Assembly (NCBI GenBank): GCA_019348435.1 | Contig: JAHWJM010000017.1 | Location: 1-15,566, forward strand | Origin: Actinomycetota bacterium | GTDB taxonomy: Bacteria > Actinomycetota > Thermoleophilia > Solirubrobacterales > Solirubrobacteraceae | Length of the DNA: 15,566 bases | Direction: 5' to 3' | In this document: piece after piece, positions 1-6,733 of the stretch | Position numbering within the stretch: the stretch's first letter is position 1 | How the letters are laid out: the number at the start of each line of letters is the position of its first letter | Program-made: the position numbers and the translations under genes | Notes under the pieces: model-generated | Told to the model about the DNA's origin: nothing | Databases searched by the model: none | Seen by the model: only the letters and a program-made list of their open reading frames with translations

Positions 1-619
1 CGGCAACGCCGCGGTCACCACGGCCCGGGAGTATGGCAAATTCTTTCCGCAGACGAGGATCGACGGCGTCGAGATCGACGGCGAGCTGAGCTAGATCTGC
101 CGGCGCTTATTCGACATGCAGTCGCCCGGGCTGCAGACCCACACCGCCGACGCGCGGCCCTTCCTGCGCCGCACGAAGGAGCGCTACGACGCGATCTTCG
201 TCGACGCGTACCGCCAGCCGTACATCCCGTTCTACCTCGCGACGCGCGAGTTCTTCGCACTCGCGCGCGACCGCCTGCGCCCCGGCGGGATCGTGGTCGT
301 CAACGCCGGTCACCCCGCGGGCTCGACGAAGCTCGAAAAGGTTCTCGGCGCCACGATGGCGGCGGTCTTCCCGACGGTGCTGCGCGATCCGTCGGAGGAC
401 GTCAACACCCTGCTGCTCGGCGCGAACGGCCGCGCGTCGGCGCAGCGCCTGCGCGACAACGCGCCGACGCTGCCGCGGGACCTGCAGCCGCTGGCCTACG
501 AGGCCGCCGCACGGGTCGAGCCGCGGCTGCGCGGCGGGCGCGTCTACACCGACGACATCGCGCCGGTCGAATGGCTGATCGATACGTCGATCGTCGAGTT
601 CGCGGCCGGCGAGGGGTGA
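1..619 (+). pseudogene. Spermidine synthase-like (aminopropyltransferase fold) gene, 5'-truncated by window edge and interrupted by TAG
   Basis: The frame is open from the left edge (first full codon at 2) and reads GNAAVTTAREYG, a glycine-rich SAM/decarboxy-SAM binding loop, then VEIDGEL, whose acidic residue would bind the nucleoside. Downstream come DARPFLRR, IFVDAYRQPYIPFYL and LRPGGIVVVN, all typical of spermidine-synthase-fold proteins. The two parts are in the same frame but separated by a TAG at 92-94. The usual residue there would be Glu (GAG), and two codons later a Cys (TGC) stands where Gly is common. The downstream ATG at 116 could restart translation, but that product of 167 residues would lack the cofactor-binding loop and should not be an enzyme. 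The gene ends with TGA at 617-619, 31 bp before the next gene. The family assignment is firm. Whether this is a true pseudogene or a base-call error cannot be told from the sequence. Confidence 0.75.
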
Positions 620-650
620 TTGCGCGCCGCGGCGGGTAACCCCGCGACCT

Positions 651-1799
651 ATGGCCGAGCGAGCAGAAGAACAGCATTTCGGTGAGGGCGAGCCGTTTAC
701 GATCGGCCTCGAGGAGGAGCTGTTCCTCGTCGACCCGCGCGACGGCCATCTCGTCAACACCGGCGCCGAGCTGATCGAGCAGATCGGCGAGCTGCCGCGC
801 GGCGAGATCAAGAACGAGCTGCATCGCAGCCAGATCGAGCTGATCACCGGCGTCTGCACGACGGCGCACGAAGCGGTCGCCGAGCTGTGCGAGCTGCGCC
901 GCGCCGTGCTCGCCACGGGCGCGGGCGTCGTCGCCTGCGGCACCCACCCGACGGCCGTCGAGGGCGACTCCCAGTTCACCGAGAAGCGCCGCTACGAGCG
1001 CATCCACGAGCTGCTCGGTGACGCCGGCGCGACACCCGTCTGCGCGCTGCACATCCACGTCGGCATGCCGGACGCCGACACCGCGATCCGCGTCTTCAAC
1101 GGGCTGCGCTGCCACCTGCCGCTGCTCGAGGCGCTGAGCGCCAACTCGCCCTATCGCCACGGGCGCGACACGGGCCTGGCGTCCGCACGCCAGCTGACGC
1201 TGCGCTCCTGGCCACGCGCCGGCGTGCCGCGCGCGATGGCCGACATGGACGACTTCCTGCGCTCGACCGCACGCCTGACGAAGGTTGCCGAGGTTCCCGA
1301 CTACACCTTCCACTGGTGGAAGCTGCGCCCGCATCCGCGTATCGGCACGGTTGAGATCCGCGCGCTGGACACGCAGCTCTCGCCGCGGCACACGGCGGCG
1401 CTGGCCGCCGCCGTGCAGTCGCTGGCCCTCCACGAGGCGCGCCGCGAGCCGGACGAGGGACCGCCGGCGGAGATCCTCGACGAGGCCTCCTTCCGCGCGT
1501 CGCGGGAGGGCGTCGAGGCGACGCTGCCCGACAACGACGACCGCCTGCGGCCGGTCGCCGACCTGCTCGAGGAGATGATCGCGCGCGTGCGCGACTGCGC
1601 CCGTGAGCTGCGTTGCGAAGAGCAGCTCGACGACCTGTCGGCGCTGCTGGCCGACGGCGGCGGCGCGGGCGTCCAGCGCCGCGCCTGCCGTGGCTGCGAC
1701 GGCCAGGGCATCGACGGCGTGCTCGAGGCGCTCGTCGCGCGGGCCGAGCCGGTTGGCGAGGGCTACGGCTCGACGGATCCGATGCTCTCCGCCGGGTAG
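651..1799 (+). CDS. ybdK: Carboxylate-amine ligase, YbdK type (glutamate-cysteine ligase family 2)
   Basis: This 382-residue protein opens with FTIGLEEELFLVD (GLEEE at residues 19-23) and carries LHIHVG around residues 133-138, the two signature segments of the GCS2/YbdK family. Members join an amino acid such as glutamate to a second amine using ATP. The E. coli enzyme has weak glutamate-cysteine ligase activity, and actinobacterial relatives include EgtA of ergothioneine synthesis. The length matches YbdK (about 370). The C-terminal part has an unusual CRGC pair (Cys346, Cys349) that I do not recall from the family. No strong ribosome binding site precedes the ATG at 651; I chose it because the family motif begins soon after. 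The 3' end overlaps the convergent membrane-protein gene by 37 bp. The natural substrate is unknown. Confidence 0.87.
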   Translation: MAERAEEQHFGEGEPFTIGLEEELFLVDPRDGHLVNTGAELIEQIGELPRGEIKNELHRSQIELITGVCTTAHEAVAELCELRRAVLATGAGVVACGTHPTAVEGDSQFTEKRRYERIHELLGDAGATPVCALHIHVGMPDADTAIRVFNGLRCHLPLLEALSANSPYRHGRDTGLASARQLTLRSWPRAGVPRAMADMDDFLRSTARLTKVAEVPDYTFHWWKLRPHPRIGTVEIRALDTQLSPRHTAALAAAVQSLALHEARREPDEGPPAEILDEASFRASREGVEATLPDNDDRLRPVADLLEEMIARVRDCARELRCEEQLDDLSALLADGGGAGVQRRACRGCDGQGIDGVLEALVARAEPVGEGYGSTDPMLSAG

Positions 1800-2473
1800 C
1801 GATCCCGGCGACGGCGCCGAGGGGCATGGCGCCGCAGCACGAGTTCGATCGCGATCGCCTGAGCGAGCACGAGCACGACGAGCGATCCGCCCAGGAGAAC
1901 CCAGAGCGCATCCGGGTAGAGGTTGCGCACGGTGCCGAGCGGCGGCAGCTTCCACGTGTCGGCTGTGAAGAACAGCTCATGGAAGCCGTCGAAGAAGGCA
2001 TCGAACCCGACCAGCATCACCGCGCCGACGACGGCGAACAGCGCCACCGTCGTTCGCGCGCCGGCCATCAGGCCGCGGCGGACGAGCGCGCGGTCGCCGA
2101 TCAGCACCGCCGACAGCGAGATCACGCCGATGCCGGCCACGCCGGCGAGGAGGAACAGCAGCACGAGGGTGCGCACGTCCTGGAAGTGCCTCACCTCCTC
2201 GCCAGTGAACGCGTGTCGGCCGTCGTCGCGTCTGGCCGCGCGCATCTGCGCGATGCCATCGGGCTGCCACGGTTGAATCGCGCGTATGCCGACCGCGGCG
2301 AGACGCGAGCGCTCGTCGTCGTCGAGCGCGATCCGCGGCTCGGGGAAGCCGGGCAGCGCATAGGCCGCCGTGGTCGTCGGCGGATGGGCCAGGACGAGCA
2401 GCGAGGTGGCGATCAGAGCGGGCGGGACGGCCAGCGCGAGGGCGACGATGATCGCGCGGCGAGCGAAGGGCAT
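1763..2473 (-). CDS. DUF1461 integral membrane protein (TIGR01906 type)
   Basis: This 236-residue protein has four predicted membrane helices at about residues 7-29, 101-125, 141-157 and 190-213. A soluble extracytoplasmic loop lies between helices 1 and 2. Before the last helix is the segment DAFFDGFHELFF...LYPDALW, which I recognise as the conserved signature of DUF1461 proteins. Function is unknown. The start ATG at 2471-2473 lies 7 bp after the stop of the DUF2071 gene. The sequence GAGGGA just before it overlaps that stop codon, so translation is probably coupled. It is the last gene of the biotin operon by position. Its own end overlaps the convergent ybdK gene by 37 bp, leaving no room for a dedicated terminator between them. 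Confidence 0.8.
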   Translation of the reverse strand: MPFARRAIIVALALAVPPALIATSLLVLAHPPTTTAAYALPGFPEPRIALDDDERSRLAAVGIRAIQPWQPDGIAQMRAARRDDGRHAFTGEEVRHFQDVRTLVLLFLLAGVAGIGVISLSAVLIGDRALVRRGLMAGARTTVALFAVVGAVMLVGFDAFFDGFHELFFTADTWKLPPLGTVRNLYPDALWVLLGGSLVVLVLAQAIAIELVLRRHAPRRRRRDRYPAESIGSVEP

Positions 2474-2480
2474 TCGTCCC

Positions 2481-3188
2481 TCAGGCCTCGACCGCCGGCG
2501 TGATGCTCACCGCCGACCCCGCGGCCAGCGTGACATGCGACGGCTCGGACTCGGAGAGAAACGCCCACCGCGGGCCGTACAGCGCGCCGAAGTCGACCTC
2601 GACGTCCAGCGAGCGGACCTCGTGCAGCGCCCAAACCGGGTGGTCGACCTCGTAGGAGCGCGCGGCACCGTCGCGGCTGCGCCCGACGCCGAGGTCGTGG
2701 TGCGTGAGCCAATAGCCGGCGGAGTCCTCCGCGGGCACGACGGGCGCGGGATCCGCCCACGCCTCCAGCCGGTTGCGCAGGCCTCGGCCGAAACGGTGGC
2801 GCACCCCGATCACGCCGTCGTCGCGGGCGAGCACGTCGTCTCGCATGCGGATCGTCCGGTAGGGCTCGTTGTACGTCAGCTTCGCGATCACCGAGATCGC
2901 CGGGCGCGAGACGAACTCGCGGATGAAGACGACGGCGCGGCGCCCGTGCAGGCGCACGTAGAAGCGCAGGTTGATCTCGCCGAAGTTCACGTGTAGCGGG
3001 ATCGGCACGCCGCGCAGCCGCGTCCGGCGGAAGTGAAAGGCGACGATGCTGACGCGCGGGGAGCCTTCGAGCGTGTCGATCTGCGCGCCGCGCGGCAGGT
3101 GCGGCTCGAGCAGCGCCTCGTCGACGGGGTACGTGACGCCCAGGACGTGCAGCCACTGCGCCGTGAGGAAGGCGCGGCGCGGCGTCAC
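2481..3188 (-). CDS. DUF2071 (YqjF-like) protein
   Basis: This 235-residue soluble protein begins RRAFLTAQWLHVLGVTYPVD and contains LLEPHLPRGAQIDT, VSIVAFHFRRTRLRGVPIP, NFGEINLRFYV and a C-terminal LDVEVDFGALYGPRWAF. These match the layout of DUF2071 proteins (B. subtilis YqjF family), which have a conserved beta-rich fold and no established reaction. I chose GTG at 3186-3188 because it opens directly on the family N-terminus and overlaps the bioD stop in a GTGA arrangement, a classic sign of translational coupling. An open frame continues upstream but runs antisense to bioD codons and is not credible. A role linked to biotin is only suggested by the overlap. It could equally be an unrelated passenger. 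Confidence 0.83.
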   Translation of the reverse strand: MTPRRAFLTAQWLHVLGVTYPVDEALLEPHLPRGAQIDTLEGSPRVSIVAFHFRRTRLRGVPIPLHVNFGEINLRFYVRLHGRRAVVFIREFVSRPAISVIAKLTYNEPYRTIRMRDDVLARDDGVIGVRHRFGRGLRNRLEAWADPAPVVPAEDSAGYWLTHHDLGVGRSRDGAARSYEVDHPVWALHEVRSLDVEVDFGALYGPRWAFLSESEPSHVTLAAGSAVSITPAVEA

Positions 3189-3871
3189 GCGGCGCCGATC
3201 CACCGGTCTGAGCCCAGCGTCGCGCCCGCCCGCGCGAGATCGCCGGCGGCCGGCGTCGTCGCGGCCAGCGTCGCCACCTCGACGTCGGCGAGGCGCTCGA
3301 TCGTGGCGCGATTGGAGCGCTGCATGACCGTCGGCTCGGTCGGCCACGGTGTGAGGACGACCGCGCGCACGTCCAGCCCGGCGGCGCGCGCGGCCTCGAT
3401 CGTCAGCAGGGAGTGGTTGATCGTCCCCAGTCCCGGCCGCGCGGCGATGACGAGCGGCAGGCCCAGCGCGACCGCGAGCTCGCGCACGGTGAAGTCGCCG
3501 AACGGAACGAGCAGGCCACCGACGCCCTCGGCGACGAGGACCTCGGCGCCGGCCGCCGCCGCGCGCGCCGCGCGCGCCAACATCTCGAGGTCGAGCATCT
3601 CTCCGGCCAGCTCGGCCGCGAGGTGAGGCGAGACGGCAGGCCCGAACGTCGCGGTCGTCACATCGCAGGCATTCCCGCCAACGGCGCCGGCAAGCAGCTC
3701 GTGGTCGGCCGGCCAGCCGCCCGCGGGCGGCTCGTCGACGCCCGTCACGACCGGCTTCCACACCGCCACGCGCTCACCGCGCGCGTGCAGCGCGGCGGCG
3801 ATCGCCGCCGCCACGACGCTCTTTCCGGCGCCAGTGTCCGTACCGGTGACGAAGCAGCCGCGTAGTCGCAC
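3185..3871 (-). CDS. bioD: Dethiobiotin synthetase
   Basis: This 228-residue protein makes dethiobiotin from 7,8-diaminopelargonate, CO2 and ATP in the cytoplasm, the penultimate step of biotin synthesis. It starts with the P-loop FVTGTDTGAGKS (residues 7-18), has WKPV with the substrate-contacting Lys39, and has EGVGGLLVP (115-123), the family equivalent of EGAGG. Length is normal. The start is GTG at 3869-3871, 24 bp after bioF ends, and no clear ribosome binding site is visible. It lies between bioF and the DUF2071 gene on the same strand and overlaps the latter by 4 bp. Confidence 0.95.
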   Translation of the reverse strand: MRLRGCFVTGTDTGAGKSVVAAAIAAALHARGERVAVWKPVVTGVDEPPAGGWPADHELLAGAVGGNACDVTTATFGPAVSPHLAAELAGEMLDLEMLARAARAAAAGAEVLVAEGVGGLLVPFGDFTVRELAVALGLPLVIAARPGLGTINHSLLTIEAARAAGLDVRAVVLTPWPTEPTVMQRSNRATIERLADVEVATLAATTPAAGDLARAGATLGSDRWIGAA

Positions 3872-3895
3872 GCGCCGGGACGGGCGACGCGCGGC

Positions 3896-5161
3896 CTACG
3901 CCGCGTCGGCCTCGTGCGCGAAGTCGACGACGCCCGGCGCGCGCGCGGCCTCCTGCGCGACCGCCATCGCCGTCGCCGTCGCCGTCGCCGTCGCCGGACG
4001 CAAGCCGGCCTGCAGCGCGGCACGACCGAGCACGTGCGCGGCCTCGCGCAGCTCGTCCTTCGTGTGCGTCGCCATGACCGCCAGGCGCAGGCGCGACGTG
4101 CCGCTTGGCACCGTCGGCGGGCGGATCGCCTGCGCGAACACCCCCCGCTCGAGCGCCGCCTCGCAGACGCGCATCGCCGTGCCGGCGTCGCCCACGACGA
4201 GCGGGATGATCTGCGTCGAGGAGCCCGCGACGTCGAAGCCCTCGCGGGCGAGCTCCGCGCGCAGGACCTCGGCATTGGCCCGCAGGCGATCGACGCGCCG
4301 CGGGCTCTCCTCGACGAGGTCCAGCGCCGCGAGCGCGCCGGCCACCGCGGGTGGGGGCGGGGCGGTCGAGAAGATCAGCGGCCGCGCGGTGTTGGTCAGC
4401 AGCGCCGCCATCTCGTGATCGCAGGCGGCGAAGGCGCCGTAGGCGCCGAGCGCCTTGCCGAGCGTGCCGATGACGACGTCGATCTCGCCGTCGAGGCCGG
4501 CCTCGGCGACCGCCCCGCGCCCGCCGGGGCCGACGCAGCCCGTGGCGTGCGCCTCGTCGACGACGACGCGCACGCCGCGGTGGCGGCGTGCGAGATCGGA
4601 GATCTCCTCCAGCGGGGCGACGTCGCCGTCCATCGAGAAGACCGACTCGGTGACGATCAGCGACGCGCGCGGCCCCGCCTGCGCGAGACCCCACGCCAGG
4701 TGCTCGACGTCGTTGTGCGCGTAGACGAATGTCTCGGCGCGCGAGAGGCGGCAGCCGTCGATGATCGACGCGTGGTTGAGCTCGTCGGAGAAGACGACCT
4801 CGCCGGCGCCCGACAGCGCGCCGACGACGCCGAGGTTCGCGAGGTAGCCCGATCCGAACAGCAGCGCGCTCTCGGTCCCCTTGAAGGCGGCCAAACGCTG
4901 CTCGAGGCGGCGGTGGATCGTCATCGTGCCGCTCACGAGCCGCGACGACCCGGCACCGACGCCCCAGCGCAGCGCCGCCGCGGCCGCCGCCTCCTGCACG
5001 CGCTCGTGGTCGGCGAGCCCGAGGTAGTTGTTGGAGCACAGCAGCAGGACGGGCTTGCCGTCGAGCAGGACGTGGGGGCCCTGCGGACCGCTGACGAGGC
5101 GCGTGCGGCGATACAGCCCAAGCTGCTTGAGCTCTGCCAGTCGCGCCGCGATCTCGCTCAC
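3896..5161 (-). CDS. bioF: 8-amino-7-oxononanoate synthase (KAPA synthase)
   Basis: This is a PLP enzyme that condenses pimeloyl-CoA or pimeloyl-ACP with alanine to give KAPA, the first ring-building step of biotin synthesis. Visible motifs are SNNYLGLA (43-50), ELNHASIIDG (127-136), TESVFSMDGD (171-180), VDEAHATG (201-208, with Asp202 and His205 near the cofactor) and IGTLGKALG (231-239), where Lys236 should form the Schiff base. At 421 residues it is some 30-40 longer than most family members. The extra part is a C-terminal tail that includes an Ala-Thr repeat (about residues 390-399) encoded by a hexanucleotide repeat. The start is GTG at 5159-5161. It sits 64 bp downstream of bioB in the same orientation. 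Alpha-oxoamine synthases such as Kbl are close relatives, but the bio context settles the name. Confidence 0.94.
   Translation of the reverse strand: MSEIAARLAELKQLGLYRRTRLVSGPQGPHVLLDGKPVLLLCSNNYLGLADHERVQEAAAAAALRWGVGAGSSRLVSGTMTIHRRLEQRLAAFKGTESALLFGSGYLANLGVVGALSGAGEVVFSDELNHASIIDGCRLSRAETFVYAHNDVEHLAWGLAQAGPRASLIVTESVFSMDGDVAPLEEISDLARRHRGVRVVVDEAHATGCVGPGGRGAVAEAGLDGEIDVVIGTLGKALGAYGAFAACDHEMAALLTNTARPLIFSTAPPPPAVAGALAALDLVEESPRRVDRLRANAEVLRAELAREGFDVAGSSTQIIPLVVGDAGTAMRVCEAALERGVFAQAIRPPTVPSGTSRLRLAVMATHTKDELREAAHVLGRAALQAGLRPATATATATAMAVAQEAARAPGVVDFAHEADAA
3963..3995. repeat. Hexanucleotide tandem repeat inside bioF
   Basis: On the plus strand this reads one GCCATC, four exact GCCGTC units and a partial GCCG. 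Because the unit is six bases, gain or loss of units by slippage keeps the reading frame and changes the Ala-Thr run in the BioF tail by two residues at a time. It lies outside the catalytic domain. Confidence 0.85.
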
Positions 5162-5225
5162 GACAGGACGCCGCTGCTCGCCGATTGGTGGATGGCTCGC
5201 CTCATCGCACGTTCTCGCGACGACG

Positions 5226-6389
5226 TCAGCCCCGTGTGGAGGCGATGTCGGGTCCCGAGTCGGGCCGCGGCGGGACCGGCCGCCGCTTGCGGGCGAAGCG
5301 CAGCTGCGTCGACGGATCCCACAGGGTCACGTTGAGCGCGCGCCCCTCGCCCTCGGCGCCGGCCAGGAACTCCTCGACCACGTCGGGCGTCTCGCCGTCG
5401 AGCCAGCCCGAGCGGTTGTCGGGGCGCGGCTTGGCGCCGTTGTCGGGCTGGCGCGCGACGTTGAGGCCGAGGTTCTCGAACATCGCCCTGTCCTCGTCGG
5501 GCGTGTTGCCCAGCGTCGTGAGGAAGTTGCCCATCATCACGCCGTTGATCCCCGCCCGCACCGCGAGCTGTTGCAGCTCGCCGATGTTCTCCACGCGCCC
5601 GCCGCAGAGGCGAAACAGCGCGTCGGGCAGGATCAGCCGGAAGATCGCGATCCACTTGACCGCTTCCCACGGGTCCATGTACTCGCGGTCGCCGAACTTC
5701 GTGCCGGGGCGCGGGTTGAGCAGGTTGATCGGCACGGAAGTGGGCTCGAGCGCGGCGAGTTCGAAGGCCATCTCGACACGCTGCTCGCGGGTCTCACCAA
5801 GATTCAAGATGCCGCCGACGCACGTCTCGAGGCCGGCGTCGCGGACGGCCTCGATCGTCCGCAGGCGTCCCTCGTAGCGGACGGTCTGCGAGACCTCCGA
5901 GTAGTAGGACTCCGCGGTCTCGACGTTGTGGTGCACGCGCTGCACGCCCGCGTCCTTCAGCGCCTTCGCCCGTGCCGGCGACATGTGGCCGATCGAGGCG
6001 CAGCGCTTGAGGTTCGTGTGCTCCGCGACGAGCCGCGTGCCCTCCAGCACCTTCTGGAAGTCGCGCTTCGAGAGCCCCTGACCCTGCGTGACCATGCAGA
6101 AGCGATGCGCGCCGGCGGCCTCGGCCGCGCGCGCGTGCTCGAGGATCTGCTCGGGCTCCATCATCGCGTGCATGGGCGTCTCGGCTTCCGCAAAGCGCGA
6201 TTGCGCGCAGAAGCCGCAGTCCTGCGCGCACCCGCCGGACTTCGCGTTGACGAGCGAGCACATGTCGGTCGCGTCCTCGAAGCGCTCCACCCGCGCCTGC
6301 CATGCGCGCTCGATCAGGACCTCGATCTCGGCGTGGTCCTCGAGCTCGCCGAGTGCCAGGGCCTCGTCGCGGGTGATGAGCGGTGCCAT
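5226..6389 (-). CDS. bioB: Biotin synthase
   Basis: This radical-SAM enzyme inserts sulfur into dethiobiotin, the last step of biotin synthesis. The CxxxCxxC motif CAQDCGFC (Cys54, 58, 61 counting from the chosen start) binds the SAM 4Fe-4S cluster. Further cysteines in RFCMVTQG, KRCASIGH and ETCVGGILNLGE, plus an Arg in LFRLCGGR, fit the ligands of the second cluster. MGNFLTTLG near the end of the barrel is also typical. I chose ATG at 6387-6389. A GTG at 6435-6437 would add 16 residues unlike the family. Neither has a good ribosome binding site. The product of 387 residues is longer than usual (about 320-350) because of a charged C-terminal extension. It is the first gene of the bioB-F-D-DUF2071-DUF1461 run. 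No bioA is present here. Confidence 0.95.
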   Translation of the reverse strand: MAPLITRDEALALGELEDHAEIEVLIERAWQARVERFEDATDMCSLVNAKSGGCAQDCGFCAQSRFAEAETPMHAMMEPEQILEHARAAEAAGAHRFCMVTQGQGLSKRDFQKVLEGTRLVAEHTNLKRCASIGHMSPARAKALKDAGVQRVHHNVETAESYYSEVSQTVRYEGRLRTIEAVRDAGLETCVGGILNLGETREQRVEMAFELAALEPTSVPINLLNPRPGTKFGDREYMDPWEAVKWIAIFRLILPDALFRLCGGRVENIGELQQLAVRAGINGVMMGNFLTTLGNTPDEDRAMFENLGLNVARQPDNGAKPRPDNRSGWLDGETPDVVEEFLAGAEGEGRALNVTLWDPSTQLRFARKRRPVPPRPDSGPDIASTRG

Positions 6390-6547
6390 TGCGCAGCACA
6401 GTGCCAGCCGCGTCGGACGGTCAGCCCGCGTGAGCACCGAGGCCGACGGACCTCGATGTGGACGTCACCCCGACGCCAGTCGGTGATACGGCCGCGGGCT
6501 CGTCGAATGCTCGTTTGCGAGCGCGTCTGTGCGGGGAGATGCGGCCC
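6390..6547. promoter_or_regulatory. Divergent promoter region between bioB and the small Gly/Arg-rich gene
   Basis: This 158-bp stretch must drive bioB leftward and the small gene rightward. It holds several inverted repeats: CGAGG/CCTCG (6438-6442 with 6451-6455), TCACCCCGAC/GTCGGTGA (6465-6474 with 6479-6486, one 2-nt bulge) and GCTCG-TTTG-CGAGC (6509-6522). I could not identify a convincing -35/-10 pair, nor a BirA or BioQ operator. Assigning it as a promoter rests on the gene layout. Confidence 0.45.
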
Positions 6548-6715
6548 ATGCTGAAACGACTGCTTTCGCGATTCACGGGCGGCGGCGGTGCCGCCCGCGG
6601 CGGGCGCCGCGGCGGCCTCGGCGCGCACGGTGGCAGCGCCGGTGCCGGCGGCACCGGCTCGACCGGGGCGCGCATCGGCGCCGCCGTGGAGCGCTTCCTG
6701 CGCCGACGCCGCTAG
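6548..6715 (+). CDS. Small glycine/arginine-rich cationic protein, function unknown
   Basis: A 55-residue product. The N-terminal segment MLKRLLSRFT looks like a basic amphipathic helix. A glycine/alanine-rich middle (about residues 11-40) follows, then a second basic helix-like end, IGAAVERFLRRRR. It has about a dozen arginines and one glutamate, so it is strongly positive. A GGGGAG sequence at 6533-6538 sits 9 bp before the ATG, one of the better ribosome binding sites in the window. Third positions are mostly G or C like the neighbours. Both observations support real coding despite the small size. It is divergent from bioB and ends 18 bp before the convergent exonuclease gene. I do not recognise the family. 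A membrane- or nucleic-acid-binding peptide is possible from composition only. Confidence 0.5.
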   Translation: MLKRLLSRFTGGGGAARGGRRGGLGAHGGSAGAGGTGSTGARIGAAVERFLRRRR

Positions 6716-6733
6716 AGGAGCCGCTTCTCGAGG

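Noticed and set aside
402..1955. Long minus-strand open frame opposite the ybdK-like gene
   Set aside because: It is an antisense shadow of a GC-rich gene. Its translation is low-complexity Arg/Ala sequence, and the plus strand encodes a clear family.
3189..3761. Upstream extension of the DUF2071 frame across bioD
   Set aside because: It overlaps the well-supported bioD gene on the same strand in another frame. The conserved DUF2071 start is at the GTG that overlaps the bioD stop.
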